Shown here piece after piece: positions 7,767 to 15,584 of a DNA stretch of 64,000 bases; position 1 is the first letter of the stretch; every line of letters begins with the position of its first letter. Below the pieces are notes generated by a model. It made no database searches and was not told the DNA's origin. It saw only the letters and a list, made by a program, of their open reading frames with translations. Source of the DNA: Flavobacterium pectinovorum (GTDB taxonomy: Bacteria > Bacteroidota > Bacteroidia > Flavobacteriales > Flavobacteriaceae); assembly GCF_900142715.1 (NCBI RefSeq), contig NZ_FRBX01000003.1:496001-560000 (forward strand), given 5' to 3'. The position numbers and the translations under genes were made by a program.

Positions 7767-8528
7767 ATGAACAGAATAACTCAAAAATTACAAGAAGATA
7801 AAAAGATACTTTCGATTTATTTTTCAGCAGGATATCCTAACTTAAATGATACGGTTCAGATTATTCAGGATTTAGAAAAAAATGGTGTTGACTTAATCGA
7901 AATCGGTTTGCCTTTTAGTGATCCTTTGGCAGATGGACCAACAATTCAGGCGAGTTCAACAACCGCGCTTCATAACGGAATGACAACTCAAATTCTTTTT
8001 GATCAGCTGAAAAACATTCGCGAAAGCGTAAAAATCCCGTTGATTATTATGGGTTATTTTAATCCGATGTTACAATACGGAGTGGAAGCTTTTTGTAAAA
8101 AATGTGCCGAAATTGGTATCGATGGATTAATTATTCCAGACTTACCGGTTGATGTTTATGCTGATGAATACAAAGCTATTTTTGAAAAATACGGCTTAAT
8201 AAACGTGTTTTTGATTACGCCACAAACTTCAGACGAACGTATTCGTTTTATAGACAGTGTTTCAAACGGATTTATTTATATGGTAAGTTCTGCAAGCGTT
8301 ACAGGTTCTCAATCTGGTTTTGGAAATGTTCAGGAAGATTATTTCGAAAGAATTTCAAACATGAATTTGAAAAATCCTCAGATCATTGGTTTCGGAATTT
8401 CGAATAAAGAAACTTTTAACCAAGCTACAAAATTTGCAAAAGGTGCCATAATTGGAAGTGCTTTTATTAAACATTTAAGTGAAAATGGTTCCGGAAAAAT
8501 TTCGGAATTTGTTGGGGAGATTCGATAA
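7767..8528 (+). CDS. trpA: Tryptophan synthase alpha chain
   Basis: Cleaves indole-3-glycerol phosphate to indole and passes it to TrpB. A 253-residue TIM barrel with catalytic Glu45 (LIEIGLPFSDP) and Asp56 (LADGPTIQ), plus the phosphate-binding region near GFGISN and AIIGSAFIK. Last gene of the trp run; the next gene starts 49 bases later with its own promoter-like element. Confidence 0.95.
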   Translation: MNRITQKLQEDKKILSIYFSAGYPNLNDTVQIIQDLEKNGVDLIEIGLPFSDPLADGPTIQASSTTALHNGMTTQILFDQLKNIRESVKIPLIIMGYFNPMLQYGVEAFCKKCAEIGIDGLIIPDLPVDVYADEYKAIFEKYGLINVFLITPQTSDERIRFIDSVSNGFIYMVSSASVTGSQSGFGNVQEDYFERISNMNLKNPQIIGFGISNKETFNQATKFAKGAIIGSAFIKHLSENGSGKISEFVGEIR

Positions 8529-8552
8529 ATCCAAACATTTACAATTATTTTG

Positions 8553-8560
8553 TACATTTG
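8553..8560 (+). promoter_or_regulatory. Probable -7 element before the antitoxin gene
   Basis: TACATTTG fits the Bacteroidetes -7 consensus TAnnTTTG and lies 17 bases before the antitoxin ATG. No convincing -33 TTG is seen at the right distance, so this is a moderate call. Confidence 0.4.
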
Positions 8561-8576
8561 ACTAAAATCAATTATC

Positions 8577-8819
8577 ATGGATTTAGAAGCTCGTAAAATA
8601 TCGTTCGTTCAGGAATTTCTAAGACTTGAAAGTGAAGAAATAGTAATTCATCTTGAAAAAATACTTCACAAACAAAAAGTTGAATTAATAGATCAGGAAA
8701 TGAAATCAATGAGTATTGATCAATTTAATAAAGAAATTGATCAATCTCTTGATGATGCTAAAAATGGTCGAATTAGATCGGCAAAAGACTTGAAATCTAA
8801 AATTAAAAAATGGGATTAA
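8577..8819 (+). CDS. Putative type II antitoxin
   Basis: An 80-residue, charged, mostly helical protein with a C-terminal tail rich in lysine (DLKSKIKKWD). Size, charge and position resemble the small antitoxins that precede RelE/ParE toxins in Bacteroidetes. Its last codons overlap the toxin start by 10 bases (ATGGGATTAA), a coupling typical of toxin-antitoxin operons. I recognise no specific family motif, so the call rests mostly on context. Confidence 0.6.
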   Translation: MDLEARKISFVQEFLRLESEEIVIHLEKILHKQKVELIDQEMKSMSIDQFNKEIDQSLDDAKNGRIRSAKDLKSKIKKWD

Positions 8820-9126
8820 CCGTTTATTGGACACAATTTGCTGAAGATAAACTTAATGACATTTTTGAATACTGGAAATTTAAAACAGGAATCAAAGTGG
8901 CTCAAACCTTAGTAAATGGAATAATTGATGTTTCGTTAACTTTAGAGTTTAATGCTTACGGTGGGCAAAAAGAAGAACTTCTTTCAGAGAAAATTGAAGA
9001 TTTTAGATACTCATTTTCAAAAATTATAAAATCATATATTGGATAGACGAGCATAGACAAATTGTATATGTTTCTAATATTTTTGATAAGAAGCAAAATC
9101 CTCAAAAACTTATTTTAGGAAAATAA
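8810..9126 (+). pseudogene. RelE/ParE-type toxin gene with a -1 frameshift
   Basis: The uninterrupted frame gives 78 residues (MGLTVYWTQFAEDKLNDIF...) ending at a TAG at 9044-9046. In the next frame the DNA continues as a clear ParE-type C-terminus (YKIIYWIDEHRQIVYVSNIF..., ending with TAA at 9124-9126). The two halves join smoothly if the run of five A at 9019-9023 had six, giving about 105 residues, the normal ParE length. The N-terminal W-T-x-x-A-x-x-x-L-x-x-I pattern is typical of the family. Either the toxin is inactivated, or this is a sequencing error or slippage site. Confidence 0.75.
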
Positions 9127-9198
9127 TTGTTTCTTAAGACATTTTTTTACCATAAAAACAACTACACCGTTTTATGTTAATATTATGTTAAACAAAAA

Positions 9199-9236
9199 TT
9201 AAACGGTCGTTTAATTTAAACACTTGTTTAATTTTG
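9199..9236 (+). promoter_or_regulatory. Tandem TetR-type operators overlapping the efflux promoter
   Basis: Two 16-bp palindromes of form TTAAAC-N4-GTTTAA lie at 9199-9214 and 9216-9231, one base apart. The second runs into a -7 element TAATTTTG (9229-9236) that matches TAnnTTTG. This arrangement would let a TetR protein block RNA polymerase. The first gene downstream is a TetR regulator, so autoregulation plus control of the efflux operon is the natural reading. Confidence 0.75.
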
Positions 9237-9257
9237 TACCCGAATAGAAACAATACC

Positions 9258-9887
9258 ATGTCACACATCGAATTAAACGATAAAAAAATTCAGATTCTGG
9301 AAGTTGCTGAAAAGCTTTTTTCTGAGAAAGGATTTGAGGGTACATCGATACGGGATATTTCCAAACATGCAAAAATTAACATTGCAATGGTCTCGTATTA
9401 TTTTGGCTCAAAAGAAAGGCTATTGGAGGCTTTGATTCTTTACAAAACTTCTGATTTAAAATTACAACTCGAAAATTTATTACAAGAAAATCTCGAACCG
9501 ATTGATAAAGTCAATAAATTAATCGAAATTTACATTAACAGAATAAGTTGTAACAAAGGGATTTTCAGGGTTTTACATTTTGAAATCAACTCCGAAAAAC
9601 GAGAAAGAAGCATGATCGCTTTTACTGAATTAAAAAAAGGAAATTTAAAATCGGTAGAAACTATTATCGCACAAGGCCAGGCCAAAGGGGTTTTCAGAAA
9701 AGATATTATAATTCCGCTTCTTACACCGACCATAATCGGAACCTTTTTTCATTTCCACATGAATAAATCATTTTTTGTGGAATTACTGAATTTAAACACC
9801 GAGGAAATGTATAACAATTACATTAAAACCAGTCTTACTAAGCACATTCAACAAACTATAAAAGCTCTACTTGTTTATGAAAATTAA
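9258..9887 (+). CDS. TetR/AcrR family transcriptional regulator of the efflux operon
   Basis: About 209 residues from the ATG at 9258. The N-terminal helix-turn-helix is textbook: ILEVAEKLFSEKGFEG-TSIRDISKHAKIN, then the recognition helix region MVSYYFGSKERLLEAL. The C-terminal ligand domain has no recognisable subgroup signature. An upstream in-frame TTG at 9234 falls inside the promoter -7 element and is rejected. The stop overlaps the start of the TolC-like gene by 11 bases, so translation is probably coupled. Confidence 0.9.
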   Translation: MSHIELNDKKIQILEVAEKLFSEKGFEGTSIRDISKHAKINIAMVSYYFGSKERLLEALILYKTSDLKLQLENLLQENLEPIDKVNKLIEIYINRISCNKGIFRVLHFEINSEKRERSMIAFTELKKGNLKSVETIIAQGQAKGVFRKDIIIPLLTPTIIGTFFHFHMNKSFFVELLNLNTEEMYNNYIKTSLTKHIQQTIKALLVYEN

Positions 9888-11196
9888 TCAATTAATGCTC
9901 TTTGGTATTTTCTTCATCGGAATTTCATCAATAGAAGCACAAGAAAAAACAAGTTTAACCTTGGACGAAGCCGTTAAAATGGCTTGGGAAAAAAGTAACG
10001 AAGTTACGCTTGCCAACACTAAGGTAAACACAAAAAAATACGAATTACAAACGGTTAAAAATAACCAATATCCTGATTTAAAAATATCCGGTCAATATCA
10101 GCGCCTTACAAAGGCTTCGATTGACATGCCAAATCAAGGTGAGAGTGCTTCTTTAGCTTCTCCGGATCGCGCAATGATAGGAATGGCAAATTTAAGCTTG
10201 CCACTTTTTGCAGGATTTAAAATTCAAAGTAATATTGATGCATACGAAAGCTTGTATCAAGCTGAAAGCGTTAATGCCATTAAAACAAAAGAGGATGTTG
10301 CTTTAACAGTAATCACTTATTATACTGCATTATACAAGGCACAAAAAACGCTGGATGTTTTAAATGAAAATCAAAAAAGCGCCAAACAACGTGTTACTGA
10401 TTTTACAGAACTGGAAAAAAACGGAATTATTCCAAGAAATGATTTATTGAAAGCACAATTATTAGTTTCTAAAACACAATTATCTATTGATGAAGCTAAT
10501 AATAATATCAATAACATTAATTTTTATTTAACGACAATCCTTAAATTAGATCCGTCTGTAAAAATTCAGGTTAACGAAGATGATTTCTTTAATTTAAAGA
10601 CAACCAACGCACCAACATCTGATGCTTTGGCTCTTGAAAACAGAAAAGATTTAGAGGCTATTCGCTTGCAGCAAAAAGCTTCTGAAGCCAACATTAAAAT
10701 AGCAAAATCCGGATACTATCCAACTATTTCGTTACTTGGCGGTTATACTGCGTTAGATCTTAAAGATATAATTACTGTAAAATATGCGATGAATTTTGGT
10801 TTAGGTTTATCTTATGATTTATCTGGTATCCTTAAAAACAGCGCGCATGTAAAACAAGCTGAAAGCAAAGCACTTGAAGTAAAAAATACTGAAGCTATTA
10901 TGACAGACCGTATTAAGGTTGAAGTTCAAAAATCTATTGAAGATTATGACTTGGCTATTAATCAAAGTGTTGTTTATGATGAAGCGCTTCAACAATCAGT
11001 TGAAAATTACAGACTTGTAAAAGATAAATTTGACAATGGTCTTGCTGATACCAATGATTTGGTTGAAGCCGATGTTGAACAATTAAGCGCTAAAATAAAT
11101 ACGGCGGTATCTAAAGCAACTATAATTCAAAAATATTACGAATTACTTTCAGTATCAGGACAATTATCACAATCATTCAATCTTTCTAAAATATAA
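9877..11196 (+). CDS. TolC family outer membrane efflux protein
   Basis: 439 residues from the ATG at 9877, with a signal peptide (MKINQLMLFGIFFIGISSIEAQ, cleavage probably after A-Q or E-A). The body shows the two-fold helical repeats of TolC/OEP proteins: LTLDEAVKMAWEKSNEV near the start and a matching second half around ENRKDLEAIRLQQKASEANI. It would form the outer-membrane channel and periplasmic tunnel for the following HlyD and MFS proteins. A TTG at 9871 in the same frame is less likely as start. Confidence 0.9.
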   Translation: MKINQLMLFGIFFIGISSIEAQEKTSLTLDEAVKMAWEKSNEVTLANTKVNTKKYELQTVKNNQYPDLKISGQYQRLTKASIDMPNQGESASLASPDRAMIGMANLSLPLFAGFKIQSNIDAYESLYQAESVNAIKTKEDVALTVITYYTALYKAQKTLDVLNENQKSAKQRVTDFTELEKNGIIPRNDLLKAQLLVSKTQLSIDEANNNINNINFYLTTILKLDPSVKIQVNEDDFFNLKTTNAPTSDALALENRKDLEAIRLQQKASEANIKIAKSGYYPTISLLGGYTALDLKDIITVKYAMNFGLGLSYDLSGILKNSAHVKQAESKALEVKNTEAIMTDRIKVEVQKSIEDYDLAINQSVVYDEALQQSVENYRLVKDKFDNGLADTNDLVEADVEQLSAKINTAVSKATIIQKYYELLSVSGQLSQSFNLSKI

Positions 11197-11208
11197 TCGA
11201 TAGCTCTC

Positions 11209-12288
11209 ATGGAAAAGAAAAAAACAAATACTAAATTCATCATTATACTAACCGTATTGATTTTAGTGGGCGGAACTTACGGAATAACAAAATACATGCA
11301 TTCATTAGCACACGAAGAAACGGATGATGCTCAGATCGAGAAAAAAATGAATCCGATTATCCCGAGAGTTTCAGGATATATCAGCAAAGTGTATGTAAAA
11401 GATAATGATTTTGTAAAAAAAGGAGATACTTTATTTACTATCGATAAAAGAGATTACCAATTGAAGATTGATGAAGCTAATGCTGCTTTATTAGGTGCTG
11501 AAGGGCAATACGAAGCTGCAAAAGCAGATATTGGAAGTGCTTATGCAAGCATCTCAGTTTCTGATGCGCAAATGAGATCTGCAGGCGGTTCTATAGAAAG
11601 TGCAAAAATCAGATTGAGACAATTGACAAACGATTTCAACCGTTATAACAATTTGTATAAAACGCATACTATTACAAAACAACAATTTGAACAAGCTCAG
11701 GCTGCAAAAGACGAAGCTGAAAACCAAGTTCGAGTTTTAGAACAACAACAAAGAGCATCTTCTTACCAAAAATCTGTAATTCAGTCAAAATCGAAAGTTT
11801 CTGATAAACAAACAGAAGTTGCATCAGCAAACATCAAAAGAGCTAAAACTATGCTTGATGTTGCAAAATTAAATCTTACTTATACTGTTGTAACTGCAGC
11901 AATTGACGGTCAGGTTTCTAAAGTAGATATTCAGCCGGGACAATTGGTTCAGCCAGGACAATCTTTATTTTATATCATTAATAATACTGAAGCCTGGGTT
12001 GTTGCCAATTTCAAAGAAACACAATTAAACAAAATGATTGTGGGTCAAAAAGTAAGTTTAAAAGTAGATGCATATCCAAATTATGAATTCAAAGGTACTT
12101 TAACATCATTTTCGCCTGCTACAGGATCACGTTTTTCATTATTACCTCCTGATAACGCGACAGGTAACTTCGTAAAAACGATTCAGAGATTACCTGTGAA
12201 AATTAGTTTAGACGAATCAAACGATCCAGAAAAAGTAAAATTATTACGTCCGGGGATGAATGTTGACGTAGACGTACATTTAAAATAA
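11209..12288 (+). CDS. HlyD/EmrA family membrane fusion (periplasmic adaptor) protein
   Basis: 359 residues: a single N-terminal membrane segment (about residues 9-28), a lipoyl/barrel-sandwich motif (PRVSGYISKVYVKDNDFVKKGDTLF), a long coiled-coil hairpin rich in Ala/Gln (about 90-215), the second lipoyl half (TVVTAAIDGQVSKVDIQPGQ) and a beta-barrel. The E-T-D-D-A-Q motif before the first lipoyl half is typical of EmrA. It links the inner-membrane transporter to the TolC-like channel; 12 bases after the TolC gene. Confidence 0.92.
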   Translation: MEKKKTNTKFIIILTVLILVGGTYGITKYMHSLAHEETDDAQIEKKMNPIIPRVSGYISKVYVKDNDFVKKGDTLFTIDKRDYQLKIDEANAALLGAEGQYEAAKADIGSAYASISVSDAQMRSAGGSIESAKIRLRQLTNDFNRYNNLYKTHTITKQQFEQAQAAKDEAENQVRVLEQQQRASSYQKSVIQSKSKVSDKQTEVASANIKRAKTMLDVAKLNLTYTVVTAAIDGQVSKVDIQPGQLVQPGQSLFYIINNTEAWVVANFKETQLNKMIVGQKVSLKVDAYPNYEFKGTLTSFSPATGSRFSLLPPDNATGNFVKTIQRLPVKISLDESNDPEKVKLLRPGMNVDVDVHLK

Positions 12289-12291
12289 AAT

Positions 12292-13881
12292 ATGGCAACA
12301 GCAGTACAAGCAGACGACGATTTAGTAGAATACGGATACAGACGTGTGATCATTACGATTACTGCAGTACTTTGTGCACTGTTGGAAATTGTTGACACGA
12401 CGATTGTAAACGTAGCGCTAACAGACATGCGAGGCAGCCTTGGTGCTACTTTGACAGATGTGGCTTGGGTAATTACGGCATACGCAATTGCGAATGTTAT
12501 CGTAATACCGATGACGAGCTGGCTATCGCAGCAATTTGGAAGACGTAATTATTTTGTGGCTTCTATCATAATATTTACAGTCTGCTCCTTTTTATGTGGT
12601 AACGCCAGTAATATTTGGGAATTGGTTGCTTTCAGGTTTGTGCAAGGTATGGGTGGTGGAGCTTTATTGGTAACAGCCCAAACTATTATTACAGAAAGTT
12701 ATCCGGTTGCAAAACGTGGTATGGCGCAGGCTATTTACGGAATGGGTGTAATTGTTGGTCCAACATTGGGACCGCCTTTGGGAGGTTATTTAGTAGATAA
12801 TTATTCCTGGCCTTATATATTTTACATCAATATTCCATTAGGAATTATAGCAACTATTTTGGCTTTGACTTTTGTTAGAAGTCCGAAATATGGAGAAAAA
12901 TTAAAAGCAAATCAAGTTGACTGGTGGGGAATTATATTGTTAGCTTCATTTATTGGATCACTACAATTTGTATTAGAACACGGTCAGCAAGACGATTGGT
13001 TTAACGATTCGTTAATTGTAACCTTAAGTGTTGTAACAGTTCTTGGTTTAATATTATTTATATGGCGAGAACTTACTTATAAACATCCGATTGTAAATTT
13101 GAGTGTTTTAAAAGATGGAAATTTAAGAATTGGAACCGTAATGTGTTTTATTCTTGGTTTCGGATTATATGGTTCGACTTTAATTATCCCGATTTATACG
13201 CAATCTATTTTAGGATGGACAGCGACAGACGCAGGGTTATTATTGATTCCGGGTTCGATTACAACCGCGATTATGATGCCTTTTGTTGGAAACATGATTC
13301 AAAAAGGTGTACCTCAGGGTTATATGGTTGGAGTAGGATTTTTAGTTTTCTTCTTCTTTACCTTTATGATGCAGACAAGAATGACACCTGATACTGGTGT
13401 AGAACATATGTACTGGCCTTTAATTTTAAGAGGAATTGGTTTAGGATTACTTTTTGTACCTATTACAACGCTTTCACTTTCTACACTAAAGGGAAAACAT
13501 ATTGGTGAAGGAGCTGCTTTTACCGGAATGATGCGTCAATTAGGAGGATCATTTGGTATTGCGATTATTACCACTTTTATTACCCGTTTTAGCCAGGAAC
13601 ACCGAGTAAATTTACTAACAAATTTAGATCCTGCAGATTACCAGGTTCAACAACGTATTCTGGGAATGCAAAGAGCTTTTGAAGCTAAAGGCTATAGTGC
13701 TGACGTAGCGCTTAAAAAAGCATACCAGGCTCTAGAATTTTCAGTAATGAAACAAAGTACAGTTATGTCATACATGGATATATTTATGTACTTAGGAATC
13801 ATGTTTTTATGTTGTATACCGATTATCCTTTTAATTAAAAAAGGAAAGAACAAGATTAATCCTGCTGATGCAATGCATTAA
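12292..13881 (+). CDS. MFS drug:H+ antiporter, DHA2 (EmrB/QacA) family, 14 membrane segments
   Basis: 529 residues with about 14 hydrophobic segments. Diagnostic features include the DTTIVNVALTDMRGSLG region of the first helix, motif A-like WLSQQFGRRNYF, the antiporter motif C-like VGPTLGPPLGGYL, and YIFYINIPLGI. Together with the adaptor (3 bases upstream) and the TolC-like channel it makes an EmrAB-TolC type pump that exports hydrophobic compounds out of the cell. The substrate is unknown. The operon ends at the hairpin 30 bases downstream. Confidence 0.93.
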   Translation: MATAVQADDDLVEYGYRRVIITITAVLCALLEIVDTTIVNVALTDMRGSLGATLTDVAWVITAYAIANVIVIPMTSWLSQQFGRRNYFVASIIIFTVCSFLCGNASNIWELVAFRFVQGMGGGALLVTAQTIITESYPVAKRGMAQAIYGMGVIVGPTLGPPLGGYLVDNYSWPYIFYINIPLGIIATILALTFVRSPKYGEKLKANQVDWWGIILLASFIGSLQFVLEHGQQDDWFNDSLIVTLSVVTVLGLILFIWRELTYKHPIVNLSVLKDGNLRIGTVMCFILGFGLYGSTLIIPIYTQSILGWTATDAGLLLIPGSITTAIMMPFVGNMIQKGVPQGYMVGVGFLVFFFFTFMMQTRMTPDTGVEHMYWPLILRGIGLGLLFVPITTLSLSTLKGKHIGEGAAFTGMMRQLGGSFGIAIITTFITRFSQEHRVNLLTNLDPADYQVQQRILGMQRAFEAKGYSADVALKKAYQALEFSVMKQSTVMSYMDIFMYLGIMFLCCIPIILLIKKGKNKINPADAMH

Positions 13882-13911
13882 TAATAATTATAATAATTGA
13901 TTTATAATACG

Positions 13912-13947
13912 AAAAAGCCGAGTTATTAATTTAACCCGGCTTTTTTA
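13912..13947 (+). terminator. Rho-independent terminator of the efflux operon
   Basis: AAAAAGCCGAGTT pairs with AACCCGGCTTTTTT (one mismatch) around an 8-base loop and is followed by a T-rich tract. It lies 30 bases after the MFS gene; A-rich on the left side, so it may work in both directions for the convergent yaaA. Confidence 0.85.
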
Positions 13948-14038
13948 TTTTTATAATTTTGAATATGAATTCTAGTCTACAATTCTCTAGAAAAACCTCT
14001 GAACCTTTGTCTCTTTGAGCCTTTGAACCTCAAAAAAA

Positions 14039-14797
14039 TTATCTTGTAAAAACCAAATGATTTCCTTTAGAAAGATTGGCATCAAAACCATATCCATCAT
14101 AATTGAAACCCTTTAAATCTTCAATAGTTTCTGCATTGGTGTCGATAATATAACGTACCATCATTCCCCTCGCCTTTTTGGCAAAGAAACTAATCATCTT
14201 CAATTTTCCGTCTTTGTAATCTTTGAAGTCTGGCGTAATTATTGGAACTTTTAGTGCCTTAACATCAACTGCCGAAAAATATTCATTACTCGCTAAATTC
14301 ACGAATAATTCTCCTTTTTTTAATTCTTTATTTAAAGCCGCAGTAACTGTTGGTTTCCAAAATTCATGAAGATTTTTATATTCACCAACGGGTAATTTTG
14401 TTCCCATTTCTAAACGGTAAGCCTGCATTAAATCAAGCGGTTTTAAGATTCCGTAAAGTCCTGATAAAATTCGGAGTTTACTTTGCAAAGCATCTATTTT
14501 ATCTAACGGAATGGTATAAGCATCTAAACCCGTATAAACATCTCCATCAAAAGTATAAACTGCCGGACGGGCATTTTCTGGAGAAAAAGGTGTTTTCCAT
14601 TTTTGATTTCGTTCCCAGTTTAAATCAGATAATTTCTCTGAAATTGACATTAATTCAGATAATTCAGCTGGCTTTTTGGGTTTTAAAACTTTATGAACCT
14701 GACGTGCTTCTTTTAAAAAAGCGGGTTCTGTATATTGAGAAGTAGGTAATTCTTTTTCGAAATTTAAAGATTTAGCCGGCGATATAACAATTTTCAT
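14039..14797 (-). CDS. yaaA: Peroxide stress protein YaaA (DUF328/UPF0246)
   Basis: 252 residues, full length. Recognised by the opening MKIVISPAKSLNFEK and internal motifs SELMSISEKLSDLN, AVYTFDGDVYTGLDA, RILSGLYGILKPLDL, LVNLASNEYFSAV and ISFFAKKARGMM. In E. coli, YaaA binds DNA and lowers free iron during hydrogen peroxide stress; the same role is likely here but unproven. It is monocistronic and convergent with the efflux operon. Confidence 0.93.
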   Translation of the reverse strand: MKIVISPAKSLNFEKELPTSQYTEPAFLKEARQVHKVLKPKKPAELSELMSISEKLSDLNWERNQKWKTPFSPENARPAVYTFDGDVYTGLDAYTIPLDKIDALQSKLRILSGLYGILKPLDLMQAYRLEMGTKLPVGEYKNLHEFWKPTVTAALNKELKKGELFVNLASNEYFSAVDVKALKVPIITPDFKDYKDGKLKMISFFAKKARGMMVRYIIDTNAETIEDLKGFNYDGYGFDANLSKGNHLVFTR

Positions 14798-14902
14798 TTG
14801 TACAATTTTATAAAATCAAAAATACAAATTGAAATTTTAAAAATATGTTATTGCAATTGATTTGTTTGATAGTTCTATAAATCAATTAAACTTATTTTTT
14901 CC

Positions 14903-14948
14903 GCCACGAATTCACGAATTTTTATTCAATAGAATTCGTGAAATTCGG
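14903..14948. repeat. Degenerate GCCACGAATTC hairpin
   Basis: Left arm GCCACGAATTCACGAATT (14903-14920) is intact; right arm at 14933-14948 (AATTCGTGAAATTCGG) has decayed. It lies in the 389-base gap between yaaA and the GxxExxY gene; the rest of that gap holds the promoter at 15020-15051 and the start of the repeat-bounded unit. Confidence 0.8.
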
Positions 14949-15019
14949 ATTACCGTTTTTTGTTTTAATAAAATTTGATCCTAAAAAATATGAATTTATT
15001 CAAAAAAGTAAACAATAGA

Positions 15020-15051
15020 TTGTAAAAGGCGCATTCTATGTTGTAAATTTG
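15020..15051 (+). promoter_or_regulatory. Promoter for the GxxExxY-cca-ctaA run
   Basis: TTG at 15020-15022, a 21-base spacer, and TAAATTTG at 15044-15051 match the Bacteroidetes -33/-7 pattern. It lies about 55 bases before the repeat-bounded unit that carries the GxxExxY gene, so it may be the original promoter of cca. Confidence 0.6.
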
Positions 15052-15106
15052 CCGCTATAAAATTCCAAATAACATTTCAATATAAAATTGGAAGTTGTAT
15101 TCTAAA

Positions 15107-15584
15107 TATAGCCACGAATTCACGAATTAACTTTTTAAAAAATTAATAAAAAAAATTCGTGAATTCGTGGCGGAAAATTTTAGACAATGACAAAAATATT
15201 ATATCAACTCGAAAGTTATCAAATAATGGGAATTTTATTTGATGTTCATAGAAATTTAGGTGGAGGTTTTTCAGAAATCGTATATAAAGATGCTTTAGAA
15301 TATGAATTCAAAAAGGCCAATATTCCATTTGAAAGAGAAAAAGAATATTTGGTAAATTATAAAGACATAATATTGAATCACAGATTTTATGCTGATTTTG
15401 TTTTGTTTGATAAAATTATACTTGAAATAAAATCAAGTGATTTTCTGCATCCCAAACATATTGCGCAATGTCTAAATTATCTAAAAGTTTCTAAAACTCA
15501 TTTAGCAATTTTAGCAAACTTTAATTCTGTCTCACTTGAACACAAACGTATTATTTTATAAAAATTACTGAATTCGTGGCTATA
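15107..15584. mobile_element. Repeat-bounded unit carrying a GxxExxY gene (candidate mobile element)
   Basis: The unit is bounded by a perfect 15-bp inverted repeat, TATAGCCACGAATTC at 15107-15121 and its reverse complement at 15570-15584. TATA lies outside GCCACG on both sides and could be a 4-base target duplication. A complete GCCACGAATTC hairpin (arms 15111-15128 and 15154-15171) precedes the ORF. No transposase is present other than the PDDEXK_3 protein itself. Mobility is inference from structure and from solo copies of the hairpin elsewhere in the window. Confidence 0.45.
15187..15561 (+). CDS. GxxExxY protein (PDDEXK_3 nuclease-like)
   Basis: A 124-residue protein of the GxxExxY family: the name motif is GFSEIVY (about residues 28-34). 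The PD-(D/E)XK-type residues are visible as Asp in YADFVLFDK followed by ILEIKSS (E-x-K), the usual metal-binding core of this nuclease superfamily. The biological role of these proteins is not established. It is bordered on both sides by GCCACGAATTC repeats, unlike any other gene in the window, and sits between a promoter and cca. Confidence 0.85.
   Translation: MTKILYQLESYQIMGILFDVHRNLGGGFSEIVYKDALEYEFKKANIPFEREKEYLVNYKDIILNHRFYADFVLFDKIILEIKSSDFLHPKHIAQCLNYLKVSKTHLAILANFNSVSLEHKRIIL

Noticed and set aside
9234..9257. TTG start for the TetR gene
   Set aside because: The TTG is part of the TAATTTTG promoter element; ATG 9258 is well placed before the helix-turn-helix.
15103..15584. TATA as a proven target-site duplication
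   Set aside because: TATA is palindromic and short, and other copies (4470, 41231) are not flanked by TATA, so it remains only a possibility.
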